A stretch of 64,000 nt of DNA from Polaribacter sp. ALD11 (GCF_002831685.1 NZ_CP025119.1:2876501-2940500), one strand, 5' to 3'. Shown: positions 47,501 to 55,737, counted from the stretch's first letter. Made by a program: numbers and translations. Notes: generated from the sequence alone by a model not told the origin.

Positions 47501-48668
47501 GATTACCAGTGTTTTCTGTATTTACAACAGTGAAACTAGTTGCGTTAGATGAATCATTATTTTCAAAAGCACTATCTAAACCATTTGCTCCAACATTTCC
47601 TGTTGGCGTTATATAAGTTGCAGTTGGTTGGCCTTCAATAATATCTGGAATACCATCACCATCTGCATCTAAGTCTAAATGATTTGGTATTCCATCGTTA
47701 TCAAAATCATATACGTTAGGTATTCCATCTCCATTAATATCATTGTAATTTGTTGTACTTCCATCACCAGATCCATCATCTCTAGTATCTAAATAATTAG
47801 GTAGTAAATCTCCATCTTCATCTCCTAGAGGATTATATACTATACCTCCAGTTGTATTTTCTACTACATCTAAAATACCATCATTATCATCATCTATATC
47901 AATAGTATCTGGTACACCATCTTTATCTGTATCAACTTCCTCTATAGCATTTAGTTCTACAGCAAAATGTATTGACTCTACATTATCTAGAGTTTTATTT
48001 CCATTTCCATCAGTTGGGTTAACCACATTATCTAAAGGATAAAAAGTTAATGTCATTTGTCCGCTTGCATTTGGAGCAGCTCTAAAAATATAATCTCCTT
48101 GAACCCATTTGTCATGAGCAGAAGATATAACAGGAATTTTTTGCCTTGCGGTATTATTTAATCTATAATCGAAAGCATCAATATATTTAGGAGAATATGG
48201 GTTGTTTCCTTCACCATTATAATTACTCCTAGAAGACATAAAGTAAATAGAAAGCTTGTATAATTTTCCATCTATAAGATTCCCCATAGTTGTAGTAACA
48301 GATTCTTCTAGTTGTGTATTCAAATCACCAACATCTCTCATCGAAATCCAAGTTAGATCTCCAGTAGGAGGTAAAGGTAAAGGGCTATTAATCCAAGAAG
48401 CACCACCACCAACGGTGCTTTGTCCCCCAGCATTATTTCTATTAGAAATATCTGGTGTACCACCTGTGTCTTGCCATCCTGTTGGTGTACAATTCCCACA
48501 AATTGCACTGCTAGAACCTGTGCTAGAAATAGTTTGAGAAAAGGATTGAAAATTAAGAAGGAGTGAAAACAATAGCATTAAAAAAAATGTTGTTGTTTTA
48601 GTTACGTTATTTTTTGATAAGTATTGAATTTCCCCAAATTCAGATACTTGAAAAAAAAGTTTTTTCAT
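41511..48668 (-). CDS. Giant T9SS surface adhesin with TSP3-like repeats and PA14 domain
   Basis: A 2385-residue secreted protein. The signal peptide core is at about residues 27-45 (FFLMLLFSLLLNFQSFSQ), after an unusually long N-terminal extension. A jelly-roll-like N-terminal domain follows (about 47-245). At least five blocks of Asp-rich TSP3-like calcium repeats (such as [11 protein letters not shown]) come next. They are interrupted by two beta-sandwich inserts (about 490-620 and 815-945) and one PA14 domain (about 1142-1290; YTFYLNSDDGSKLFIDG). From about residue 1460 to the end it is colinear with the DUF3494 protein, finishing in a T9SS type A sorting domain (ELFNILGQKVNEW). PA14 domains often bind glycans, so surface adhesion is the likely role. 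It is monocistronic. Confidence 0.93.
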   Translation of the reverse strand: MKKLFFQVSEFGEIQYLSKNNVTKTTTFFLMLLFSLLLNFQSFSQTISSTGSSSAICGNCTPTGWQDTGGTPDISNRNNAGGQSTVGGGASWINSPLPLPPTGDLTWISMRDVGDLNTQLEESVTTTMGNLIDGKLYKLSIYFMSSRSNYNGEGNNPYSPKYIDAFDYRLNNTARQKIPVISSAHDKWVQGDYIFRAAPNASGQMTLTFYPLDNVVNPTDGNGNKTLDNVESIHFAVELNAIEEVDTDKDGVPDTIDIDDDNDGILDVVENTTGGIVYNPLGDEDGDLLPNYLDTRDDGSGDGSTTNYNDINGDGIPNVYDFDNDGIPNHLDLDADGDGIPDIIEGQPTATYITPTGNVGANGLDSAFENNDSSNATSFTVVNTENTGNPDYLDLDSDGDGVSDTEEANITLTNEVGKNGLDNAYDNGDDYTDTNGNFDNTQTDNFPDTKAGGDVNWRDATTSIDTDGDGVADSIDIDDDNDGIIDTVECPSIPGNNASGVQSSNSVGNANNAITSDNNRARLNSINDILIIDLGQIVAKNAIIEIESRVTSNINHFMGVDQSTTTSNFTNAKSYSWTSTNSEENKQYKLTTAARYLRIKLAVDGGFGQLEIDNVSYQIFQPICDNDGDGIPNVIDLDSDNDGIPDNIEAQATTNYVAPDTAGNTDSNGDGLNDAYDTDCTGGFFSCGGVTGKSLSTPNNHDGTDNPDYLDTDSDNDGASDRIEAGLSLSGNVGVNGLDSNYDNGDNYTDVNGSFDNTPYGELPNTSTSDSPNNVDFRDTTTIFVDTDNDGIPDTLDIDDDNDGILDTNEGYSCNSLINVAPANLSYKSQTGVIEYSRAIDGSNSNYAYFDSTTDELILDLLNIAPTGTIINLRAYGNYADTMVSESSAATSGFSSPVRLDFGTIYGWYVRQYILTKNSRYIKIQKSVNSVLYLDNVYHDGFTPPQICNNLDTDNDGIPDHLDLDSDNDGIPDNIEAQSTAGYIKPIGTDSDNDGLDNAYDTTPNGASSGAGSLGLTPKNTDGTDTADYIDLDADNDGIFDVNESGSELPNNGNGEVTGAVGINGLVNAIDNGDNYTDVNGNFDDTQTDNFTDADGDVNYGGDVDYRDTTFDLDTDKDGVPDATDIDDDNDGILDTVENSGCKGSLSYEFYDSVPKDFTVDNIPTTGADGIGNVSNFEVTFLQNIVTPLDGETYSIRYFGYIDIVVTDTYTFYLNSDDGSKLFIDGSEVVDYDGLHGAGGFVSGTPTMLNSGLHEIVVLFFERTGGHSLEVEYSSPSIAQQSLPFSILSPKTCDTDNDGIPNHHDLDSDNDGIPDSIEAQTTIEYIEPSGTDSDMDGLDNAYDTTPNGNVNGVGSIGIVPINTDATAVVNSDTTPDYLDLDSDGDGLFDVIESNGGLPNDGNGKSTGNFGVNGLNDLAETGDTDLGYTDINGQYDATQADNFPDVDGDVLTIGDVDYRDVSDDGVPMITQIYQFNNEKWIEITNIHSTKSIAANLINIQLYKNKTGIQTIAPDVTFTVTSALAPGKSVLIKNSANVIVNLESVAIVLTNNALTDIGGANDIITLSSKNNASSYKYRYDLIEAFTDKTSYVRIDEALVPNKTYTANEWVVFIDDLLNPYEVLADGGPERHPHDPLISEIINSNSEANTLLGLHKINITTRIGSVWSNGFPDRSRYTVIAEDYNHSGSKLSARKLVVDSNSKFAITDQLLVVTNNVTLTNTNDEIRLVGTSQLIQTHTETAKVTGNGKLLVDQNSTVPSFYRYNYMSSPVSTIGTNTYSIQSVLKDGTIALDATTNIGSIAKDIAFVQGYNGATTDPISIAEYWIYTYSPASNGISNYLHKYKGGAIAKGDGYIFKGSGRTQNYTFSGTPNDGTFNTIASIGANESYLIGNPFPSAMSVKKFIEDNINSTNATLYFWQHVSEKHVDSGSSGHNYAGYIGGYATRNIAMGVTANDPTLNTPVDYTLESEDANEINGTIVEDGVYRVVSMNSANNFIKYDKISRGVDFIRVIYKSAFDKNIKIKVNNTERGEFVLPATAGVYDEAIFKLCIETGSNISFISNDLNVVYIDNVRFEDLDGQVECAPSIGGNEHASSYIAPEPYIAIGQGFFIVGDETDGGPIVFNNSQREYQTEGTGSSVFLKSGKSKSKSKKSSQFELPIIKLGMNYTDNTGTALHRQIGASFHSSNSFGFDKGYDSEMYDVNATDLYWEFPNNQIKYVITGVQEISSDLEVPLVITMAYNGSVTLGIDEIKYINQNVFIKDKLTGKTQKINKESASFQLNIGTYSDRFSLVFSAGATLSNENIDAELNNSLSLFMDNKAKEIVIQNDLNLKINKVELFNILGQKVNEWNGIDSKLENRLKLKDIPTAVYIVNIKTAKGVITKKVFYEK

Positions 48669-49204
48669 GTGTTTATTTTTTTTATGTTTTTGGGGGATCT
48701 ATAAATATTTAGAATAACTCTATTTTATTAATAGGCGGCAAAAATAAGGTATTTGTTTTTATAATTATTAATAAAATCATTTAAAAACTACCTATATTAC
48801 TATTCAATAACCTTTTAGATACATTTTTTCTCTAAAATTAGCCTTTATATGCTAATATATTTTTTTTAAAAAAATTATATTGGTTTGTTAATAAGTAAAG
48901 AGAACTATACAATAATCTATTTTTAAAAGCTAAAAACACCACCAGTATAAATACGAAGAAGTATTATCTAGTCCAATATTGTGTCTACTGTATTCGGTAT
49001 TTAGAGGTAGTTTTAAATAGCTTTTAAGAGTATGAGGAATGTTAATTCTTTAAAGTTTAAGGTAGTTTTTACTTGATATTTTAACTGAATGTAGCTTTAT
49101 AGTGGTCTTGTAGATTATTGATTAGAGTTTTTTTAGGACTGTAAATAAAAAAGCATCTCAATATTTATATCGAGATGCTTAAAAGTTAATAAATGAGAAC
49201 ACTA
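48669..49204 (-). promoter_or_regulatory. Long upstream region of the giant adhesin gene
   Basis: A 536-base AT-rich spacer between the giant adhesin and barrel-receptor genes. The plus-strand string CCAGTATAAATACGAAG (48942-48958) resembles the TCAGTAAAAATACGGA block of regions A and B. It lies about 275 bases before the adhesin start, in the same orientation relative to the gene. The NAACC-GGTTN palindrome and GTCAGTAGATATAC were not found here. No open frame of note was seen. Confidence 0.45.
49150..49180 (-). terminator. Terminator after the barrel-receptor gene
   Basis: Inverted repeat AAGCATCTC / GAGATGCTT with a 13-base loop and a T run on the minus strand, about 25 bases beyond the stop. 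Confidence 0.8.
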
Positions 49205-51607
49205 TTATAAACGACTTTTTTCATCTTGTAAATCAGTGTTTCTAACAGATTTTTCCTTTCCACTTCCAAAATTATAAGTTAATGATAGTGTGAATTTTCT
49301 TGTTTCCCATTGGTTGGTCCAATTAGTTGAAATATTATCTTGTGTTGTAACACTTCTATACATACTTTTCTTTAATACGTTATCAGCTTTTAAATTTACA
49401 CGCAATTTTTTGTTGAATAACTCTTTTTTTAAACCAAAAGACATATCATAAGATGGTTTAGATATGCTATTACCGTACGTTCCACCAGAACTATAAAAAC
49501 TATTCCAGTTTAAACTTAAATGATCTTTGAAAGTGAATAATTGATTAATGCTTCCATTCCAACTAAGGCTACTATCATTAAATTGATAGTTTTCTATTTC
49601 TGATTTTGCTTGATTATAAGAAAGATCTGCATAAAGTACGATTTCCCACCATTTAGTAAACTCAATAGATGTGTTAAATGAAGTTCCAATATTTGTAGAT
49701 TTCCCAATATTATCATAGTAAGTAGTTGTAATTTGTGTGTTTTCATCATAATCAATAATATAAAAGATTCCGCTATTGGTAAAGTTTGCGAATAATGAAA
49801 GCGCAGTTTTATATTTTCTAACCCAAGTAACTTCGAAAGCATTTGTAAATTCTGGTTTTAAATTAGGGTTTCCTACAGAAACATTATAAGTGTCTATATA
49901 TTCGAAAAAAGGGTTTAAATATAAGTAACGTGGTCTTTGTATTCTTTTGCTGTATGAAAACTTGTATTGATTGGCATCAAAATTTCCATTAACACTAAAT
50001 GAAGGAAAAAATGATAAGTAATTATCTGCGTTAGATGTGTTTGTTGTTGCAGAAGTAGCTTCATAATTTATGTATTCTGCTCTTAAACCTGTTTGGAAAT
50101 TCCATTTCTGGGTAGAAAAATTTGCAATTGCATAACCAGCAGTAATAGATTCTTTATATAATAGATGATTACTTCTATTTGTATCTATAATAAAATCTCC
50201 ATTTAAATCTCTATTTTTAAGTATGATATTGTAATTATTGTCTACATAACTATATTTTAAACCTGTTTCTAAATTAATATATGTACTCAGTTTTTTTTCA
50301 AAATCTATTTTTGTACTAAAGATGTTATAGGTAGTTGGGTTGCTATTCTTTATAGCTTCTTGTTCTTTAAAAGACGAGTTCTCATCTGTATTTAAATAAG
50401 TGTTTGTTGTTAATCGATCTTCTGTGTTATTATAATTTGCATAGTTTAATTGAATGTCTAATTTTGTATCTAAACTATCAGAAACAAAACTGTAATAAAC
50501 ATTTCCTGTAATGGTTTTGTTTTTACCCAGTTGGGTTGTATTTAACAATGTATAACGCTTGTAAATGTCATTGTAAAATTGATTGGTTCTACCTTCTGTA
50601 AGTTCATCACTTTTATAAATATTGTAGTTCCAAGAAGTACCAATATTTACATTTTCGGATATTTTGTTCGAAACACCAAATTTTGCAGTGTAACTATCTC
50701 CTTTCGGAAACCAATCATTAAGTTGTTCTAAAACAGTTGTTTGATTTGGTTCTTTTATGGTTTGAATAATTTTTCTATGATTTACAGATTCGTTATAACC
50801 ATAGTATAAACCAGCATTCATATTCCATTTTTGGGTGTTATTGTATAGGTTAATTCCGTTTCTATTTTTAATAAATTCAGCATAACCTACAGATGAATAG
50901 ATGTTTCCTGTTAACCCTGTATTTGGAGATTTTTTAAGTCTGATGTTTAAAATTCCACCAGTTCCAGAAGCATCATATTTAGCAGAAGGATTTGCTATAA
51001 TTTCTACTGTTTTTATATTAGAACCATCTAAAGTTTTTAAGAATTGTTTTAACTCATCACCCTTTAATAATGCAGGTTTTCCATCAATCATAATTTGCAA
51101 GTTTGCATTTCCTCTAAAAACGATATTTTCATCTTTATCAAGTTGCATTCCTGGTAATTTACTTAGGGTTTCTAAACCATCATTTCCATTTCCTAAACCA
51201 GATTTATCGATATCTACAATCATTTTATCACCAGTCATTCTAATCAATCGTTTTTTAGATAAAATAACAATCTCATCTAATTCAGAAGCATCTTCTTTTA
51301 AAACAATATTTCTCGTTATTGTGTTTTTTGAATATTGAATAACTTCAGATTTAAAACTTTCGTAACCTAATAACTCTGCTTTAAGGTAAAAATCAGTTTT
51401 GGTTAATGAAATTGAATAAAATCCGTTTTCATCTGTATAACCATAATTTATATATTTATTAGTTGTAGCGTTAAACGTAGCAACTGCTGTGTAAGGCAAA
51501 ACTTCGTTTGTTTCTTTTGAAGTTATTTTACCATTAATTGTAATTTCTTGAGCATTAATAAAGCTTAAACATAAAGTGAATACGATTGTAACGATTAGGT
51601 TTTTCAT
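49205..51607 (-). CDS. Outer-membrane beta-barrel receptor (TonB-receptor-like, OMP_b-brl_3)
   Basis: An 800-residue outer-membrane protein. The signal peptide is about residues 1-19 (MKNLIVTIVFTLCLSFINAQ). A carboxypeptidase-like regulatory domain follows at about 20-110 (ITINGKITSKETNEVLPYTA). A plug domain (IVDIDKSGLGNGNDGLETLS, IMIDGKPALLKGDEL, VEIIANPSAKYDASGTGGI) and a C-terminal barrel (SKRIQRPRYLYLNPFFEY, VGNPNLKPEFTNAFEV) complete it. The order matches the outer-membrane beta-barrel family related to TonB-dependent receptors. Ligand unknown; no SusD partner is adjacent. It diverges from a LytS/LytTR pair, which may control it. Confidence 0.92.
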   Translation of the reverse strand: MKNLIVTIVFTLCLSFINAQEITINGKITSKETNEVLPYTAVATFNATTNKYINYGYTDENGFYSISLTKTDFYLKAELLGYESFKSEVIQYSKNTITRNIVLKEDASELDEIVILSKKRLIRMTGDKMIVDIDKSGLGNGNDGLETLSKLPGMQLDKDENIVFRGNANLQIMIDGKPALLKGDELKQFLKTLDGSNIKTVEIIANPSAKYDASGTGGILNIRLKKSPNTGLTGNIYSSVGYAEFIKNRNGINLYNNTQKWNMNAGLYYGYNESVNHRKIIQTIKEPNQTTVLEQLNDWFPKGDSYTAKFGVSNKISENVNIGTSWNYNIYKSDELTEGRTNQFYNDIYKRYTLLNTTQLGKNKTITGNVYYSFVSDSLDTKLDIQLNYANYNNTEDRLTTNTYLNTDENSSFKEQEAIKNSNPTTYNIFSTKIDFEKKLSTYINLETGLKYSYVDNNYNIILKNRDLNGDFIIDTNRSNHLLYKESITAGYAIANFSTQKWNFQTGLRAEYINYEATSATTNTSNADNYLSFFPSFSVNGNFDANQYKFSYSKRIQRPRYLYLNPFFEYIDTYNVSVGNPNLKPEFTNAFEVTWVRKYKTALSLFANFTNSGIFYIIDYDENTQITTTYYDNIGKSTNIGTSFNTSIEFTKWWEIVLYADLSYNQAKSEIENYQFNDSSLSWNGSINQLFTFKDHLSLNWNSFYSSGGTYGNSISKPSYDMSFGLKKELFNKKLRVNLKADNVLKKSMYRSVTTQDNISTNWTNQWETRKFTLSLTYNFGSGKEKSVRNTDLQDEKSRL

Positions 51608-51809
51608 GATTATTGTTTTAATTTGAAGCTAAATTAGTTTGATAGTCAATCGTAAAACTTCAAAATACATCAACCTGCTATTTTATTCCACGAAACATGG
51701 AAAACGAAAGTTTTTAGATTTCAAGATCATTCTTAAGGGTTTGTGTAAAGAAATAGTGGTTTCGTCCTAAATTTAAAATTTGTAATAATAAAACGGTTAT
51801 TTTCGTAGT

Positions 51810-52856
51810 ATGGATTTAAAGAAACAACACTGGAAATACCATTTATTATTAGCAGTAGTAATATTAATAATGGATTTTTTTGGAGATTATGTGTATAAAG
51901 GAATGGAGGGCTTTATGGAGAATTTTAAACTGTCTTTTGCTTATAGTAAAATTATGTTTTATGTGTCTTTTTATACAATTTATGTAATCAATTATTTTAT
52001 TGTTTGTCCGAAGACTTTGTCTAAAAAACGAATAGGATCTTATGTTGTAAGTATCTTAATTTTATTCTTTGGTTTCGCTTTTATTAGATTTTTATTAGAG
52101 GAAGTAATTTTATTTCAATTAACAGGAAACCATAATTATTATGAAGCAGGACGAAACTTTTTATACTATACATTTGATAATACTTATTTTGCATTAAAAG
52201 CAATTTTATTTAGTACTGCATTGTATTTATTTTTTGAATATATCGAAAATCAAGATCGAATTAATCAACTACAACTAGAACATAAAAAGGCTGAGTTAAG
52301 TTTTTTGAAATCTCAATTAGAACCTCATTTTTTGTTTAATACCTTGAATTCCTTTTACACAGATTTAGTAGATACACAACCAAAAGCAGCAAAAGATATA
52401 CATCGCTTGTCAGAATTACTGCGCTATGTAACGTACGAAGCACAACAAGATTTTATGCCTTTAAACAAAGAAGTAAAGTTTATTGAAGACTATATTTATT
52501 TCTATAGAAAACGCTTTGAAAATTATTTATTTTTAGAGTATAATATTGAAGGGATTGTTGCTGACCAGAAGATGCCATCATTAGTTTTAATTCATTTTAT
52601 TGAAAACATTTTTAAACATGGTGTTACAAATAAAAAGGAAACTCCGGCTAAAATAGTTATTCAAATCACCAATAATGATATTTCTATTACTACGGAAAAT
52701 AAAGTGTCTTCCTCAGAGAAGTATAGTAATAAAGGAATTGGAAAAGAAAATTTAGTACGACGTTTAAAGGCTATTTATAAAGATGATTATGAATTGAATT
52801 TTAATGAAGAGAATCAAACATTTAAGGCCTTTTTAAAAATACCTTTTAATAAATAA
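51810..52856 (+). CDS. LytS-type sensor histidine kinase
   Basis: A 348-residue kinase with four membrane helices in residues 10-155 (HLLLAVVILIMDFFGDYV, MFYVSFYTIYVINYFIV, VVSILILFFGFAFIRFLL, ALKAILFSTALYLFFEYI). A His_kinase domain follows, with phospho-His in LKSQLEPHFLFNTLNSFY and an ATP-binding region with PSLVLIHFIENIFKHGV and KGIGKENLVRRL. There is no separate sensor domain. It is transcribed with the LytTR regulator 3 bases downstream, its certain partner by context. Confidence 0.94.
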   Translation: MDLKKQHWKYHLLLAVVILIMDFFGDYVYKGMEGFMENFKLSFAYSKIMFYVSFYTIYVINYFIVCPKTLSKKRIGSYVVSILILFFGFAFIRFLLEEVILFQLTGNHNYYEAGRNFLYYTFDNTYFALKAILFSTALYLFFEYIENQDRINQLQLEHKKAELSFLKSQLEPHFLFNTLNSFYTDLVDTQPKAAKDIHRLSELLRYVTYEAQQDFMPLNKEVKFIEDYIYFYRKRFENYLFLEYNIEGIVADQKMPSLVLIHFIENIFKHGVTNKKETPAKIVIQITNNDISITTENKVSSSEKYSNKGIGKENLVRRLKAIYKDDYELNFNEENQTFKAFLKIPFNK

Positions 52857-52859
52857 TTT

Positions 52860-53573
52860 ATGAATACGATAAGATGTATTATTGTTGATGACGAGCCGCC
52901 AGCAATAAGGTTGTTAGAAAAATATGTAAGCAAAGTATCTTTTTTAGAATTGGTAACTTCTACTGTAAGTCCGTTAGAAGCACTCGGTTTAATTGACAAA
53001 GGAGGTGTTGATTTGGTGTTTTTAGATATTCAAATGCCAGAACTTACAGGAATTCAATTATCTAAGATTGTAAAAGGTAAAACCAAGATAATTTTTACAA
53101 CGGCCTACCCGCAATTTGCGTTAGAAAGTTATGAATTAAACGCTATCGATTATTTGTTAAAACCTTTTGAATTTGAGCGTTTTTATCAAGCCGTTTTAAA
53201 AGCAAAAGATGAAAATATTTCTGTTGAAAAACAAATAAAACCACAATCTGATTCCTATTTGTTTGTTAAAACCGATGGTAAAAATAACTTCGAAAAAGTG
53301 TATGTTAAAGACATTTGCTACATAGAAGGTTTAAAGAATTATGTGGCAATTCATTTAAAAGAAAATCAAATTATTACGCACAACACACTTAAGAATATTG
53401 AAGAATATTTACCAAAGGAACAGTTTGTAAAAACGCATAAATCCTATATTGTATCTATGGAGCACATTCATAAAACCGATTCGATTTCAGTTTATGTTAA
53501 TAATAAAGCTTTGCCAATTGGAGATACCTATAAAAAAGACTTTTTTGAAAGAGTTCAAAAGCTTAAACTTTAA
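52860..53573 (+). CDS. LytTR-type response regulator
   Basis: A 237-residue regulator. The REC domain (1-118) has IIVDDEPPAIRLLEKYV, the phospho-acceptor Asp in LVFLDIQMPELTG, and Lys in YLLKPFEF. A LytTR DNA-binding domain follows (about 138-235; YVKDICYIEGLKNYVAIHL, FVKTHKSYIVSMEHI, LPIGDTYKKDFFERV). It forms a pair with the upstream kinase. Possible targets include the divergent barrel-receptor gene. Its stop overlaps the convergent exonuclease gene by 4 bases. Confidence 0.96.
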   Translation: MNTIRCIIVDDEPPAIRLLEKYVSKVSFLELVTSTVSPLEALGLIDKGGVDLVFLDIQMPELTGIQLSKIVKGKTKIIFTTAYPQFALESYELNAIDYLLKPFEFERFYQAVLKAKDENISVEKQIKPQSDSYLFVKTDGKNNFEKVYVKDICYIEGLKNYVAIHLKENQIITHNTLKNIEEYLPKEQFVKTHKSYIVSMEHIHKTDSISVYVNNKALPIGDTYKKDFFERVQKLKL

Positions 53574-54919
53574 TTTTTCTTTAAATATGCAGCAATAATT
53601 CTCTGAATATCTCTATTGTCTTTTTTAGGTTCCACAAAAAATTGATAATCTTCAGGGTTTTCTAATTGTTCAGATTGAAGTACATCTACATAGCCAAAAC
53701 CTTGATAAATTCCGTCTAAAATTAGTACAAAACCAACTTCATTTTTGGTTCTTCCTTTTTCTTTAATGACTAAATTTTCTGCTCCAATTCCTACCGATTT
53801 TATTGCTTCTTTTACACGCTTGTTATAATTTGCTACAGTTTCTTTATCACAACAAATACCTTTACATTCTTTTAGTTGATAATGAAAACAGCTAGAAATA
53901 TTGGTTTGTAAATGACAGTATTTTGGGCACAATTCAAACTCCTTACATAGTAGTTCCAAATGGTTTCTAGCTTCAGAAATAGTATAATATTTCATCATAG
54001 GGTTTGGAGCTAGTTTCAATCGGTTATAAGCTAAATGAATAATGCCTTTTTGATCTTCATAAGAAAACAAACCAACAGCTTCACCAGCTCTTCGTTGTGC
54101 TCTGTTAAATTTCGGATAAATGTGTTTTATTTCTGCAGATTCGTGCAACAGCGCAAGTAATTCGCTACCTGTTTTTGTAAAAGAAATATCTGCAGTTTCC
54201 AAACACATGGTTTGCTCTTTTTTCTTTTTATCATAAAAATGACTGATAACACGTTGCTTTATATTATTTGCCTTACCAACATAAATAACTTCTTTATCTG
54301 AATTTTTAAAATAATAAACGCCATGTTTTTCGGGTAAATTGTCAACTATTTTTTTATCTAAAAGAGGAGGTAAGGTTGCTTGTCTAGATTTTGGATTCAA
54401 AAAAGAATTGATGGTGAAATTATCATCTCTTTCTATTAATCTTCTAAATAATTCTGTTGTTGCTTCTGCATCTCCTTTTGCTCTGTGTCTTCCGTTTATA
54501 GGAATGTTTTCTGAAGTACAAATATTACCTAAACTGTAAGAACTTAAACCAGGAATTAACTTTCTCGATAAACGAACTGTACATAATTTTTTTCGCTTAA
54601 AAGCAAAACCTAAATTTTTAAATTCTTCATGAATAATGTTGTAATCGAAGTTTACATTATGTGCTACAAAAATAGTGTCTTTTGTAATTTCTTCTACCTT
54701 TTTGGCAATTTCATAAAACTTGGGTGCAGTTCTTACCATTGCATTTGTAATACCTGTAAGATTGGTAATAAAAGCAGGAATGTTTTGTTCGGGATTTACA
54801 AGCGAAGTAAACTCATCTACAACTACTTTCCCATCAAAAACAAAAATGGATATTTCGGTTATTTTAGAACCTTTATATCCATTTCCTGTAGTTTCTATGT
54901 CGACAACTGTGTATAACAA
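53570..54919 (-). CDS. DnaQ-like exonuclease fused to a GIY-YIG nuclease
   Basis: A 449-residue two-nuclease protein. Residues 1-165 form a DEDDh 3'-5' exonuclease (VVDIETTG for the first Asp-Glu, VAHNVNFDYNII, and HRAKGDAEAT for His and the last Asp). A GIY-YIG domain like that of UvrC and Cho follows at about 195-275 (KHGVYYFKNSDKEVIYVGKA, then NNIKQRVISHF). A Cys-containing C-terminal part has FELCPKYCHLQ and ECKGICC. Similar fusions are annotated in many bacteria as a DNA polymerase III epsilon-like protein and may act in excision repair. The start is a TTG directly after the rpe stop, so coupling to rpe is likely. Confidence 0.9.
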   Translation of the reverse strand: MLYTVVDIETTGNGYKGSKITEISIFVFDGKVVVDEFTSLVNPEQNIPAFITNLTGITNAMVRTAPKFYEIAKKVEEITKDTIFVAHNVNFDYNIIHEEFKNLGFAFKRKKLCTVRLSRKLIPGLSSYSLGNICTSENIPINGRHRAKGDAEATTELFRRLIERDDNFTINSFLNPKSRQATLPPLLDKKIVDNLPEKHGVYYFKNSDKEVIYVGKANNIKQRVISHFYDKKKKEQTMCLETADISFTKTGSELLALLHESAEIKHIYPKFNRAQRRAGEAVGLFSYEDQKGIIHLAYNRLKLAPNPMMKYYTISEARNHLELLCKEFELCPKYCHLQTNISSCFHYQLKECKGICCDKETVANYNKRVKEAIKSVGIGAENLVIKEKGRTKNEVGFVLILDGIYQGFGYVDVLQSEQLENPEDYQFFVEPKKDNRDIQRIIAAYLKKN

Positions 54920-55576
54920 TTACTCTATTATATTTTTTAAATCTGCAATAGTTGCTGTTGGATCTTCAGAACCAAAAACATAACTTCCTGCAACTAGTAC
55001 ATTTGCACCAGCTTCAATTAATGCATTTGCATTTTTATCTGTAACACCACCATCAATTTCTATTTGGCAACCAGATTCAGTAAAATCGATTAAATGTCTT
55101 AATTGACTTACTTTTTTATAGGTGTTTTCTATAAAAGATTGTCCACCAAAACCAGGATTTACACTCATTATACAAACTAAATCTAAATCTTTAATAACAT
55201 CTTCTAAAACGGCAATTGGTGTATGCGGGTTTAAAGCAACTCCGGCTTTCATGCCAGTAGCTTTTATTGCCTGTATTGTTCCATGCAAATGTGTACAAGC
55301 TTCATAATGTACCGTTAAAATGTTCGCTCCTAAATCTGCAAATGTTTGAATGTATTGATCTGGGTTTACAATCATTAAATGTACATCAATTGTTTTTTTA
55401 GCATGTTTAGATATCGCTTTTAAAACTGGCATTCCAAAAGAAATGTTAGGTACAAAAACGCCATCCATAATATCAATATGAAACCAATCTGCTTCACTAT
55501 TGTTTACCATTTCGATGTCTCTTTGTAAGTTAGCAAAATCTGCTGCTAAAATTGAAGGTGCAATTAAATTACTCAT
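54920..55576 (-). CDS. rpe: Ribulose-phosphate 3-epimerase
   Basis: A 218-residue TIM-barrel enzyme interconverting ribulose 5-phosphate and xylulose 5-phosphate in the pentose phosphate pathway. Signatures are APSILAADFANL, HIDIMDGVFVPNISFG with metal and catalytic residues, IMSVNPGFGGQSFI and EIDGGVTDKNA. It is immediately followed, with no gap, by the exonuclease/GIY-YIG gene. Confidence 0.97.
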   Translation of the reverse strand: MSNLIAPSILAADFANLQRDIEMVNNSEADWFHIDIMDGVFVPNISFGMPVLKAISKHAKKTIDVHLMIVNPDQYIQTFADLGANILTVHYEACTHLHGTIQAIKATGMKAGVALNPHTPIAVLEDVIKDLDLVCIMSVNPGFGGQSFIENTYKKVSQLRHLIDFTESGCQIEIDGGVTDKNANALIEAGANVLVAGSYVFGSEDPTATIADLKNIIE

Positions 55577-55693
55577 TTGTTTGTTGTTGTGTTGTGATTT
55601 TATTTTGCAAAGATAATTAATTCGTTATGGTAAGAAAGAATGAGAGGGTAATTTTTTATTCCGTCTTAGTTTACATTTTTATTAATTTAATAA

Positions 55694-55737
55694 ATAGGTC
55701 TATAGAACAGATAGCGTTATCTGTCCTATAGACCTAT
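55694..55737. repeat. Hairpin repeat, family B, copy 2
   Basis: Near-perfect inverted repeat ATAGGTCTATAGAACAGATA / TATCTGTCCTATAGACCTAT with a 4-base loop and one mismatch. The outer arms ATAGGTCT and AGACCTAT match the hairpin at 3830-3874. There is no T run on either side. Confidence 0.75.

Noticed and set aside
41511..48668. CRISPR-like or satellite array suggested by regularly spaced Asp-codon repeats
   Set aside because: The repetition follows protein-level TSP3-like motifs with variable codons and spacing. It is coding repeat structure, not an array.
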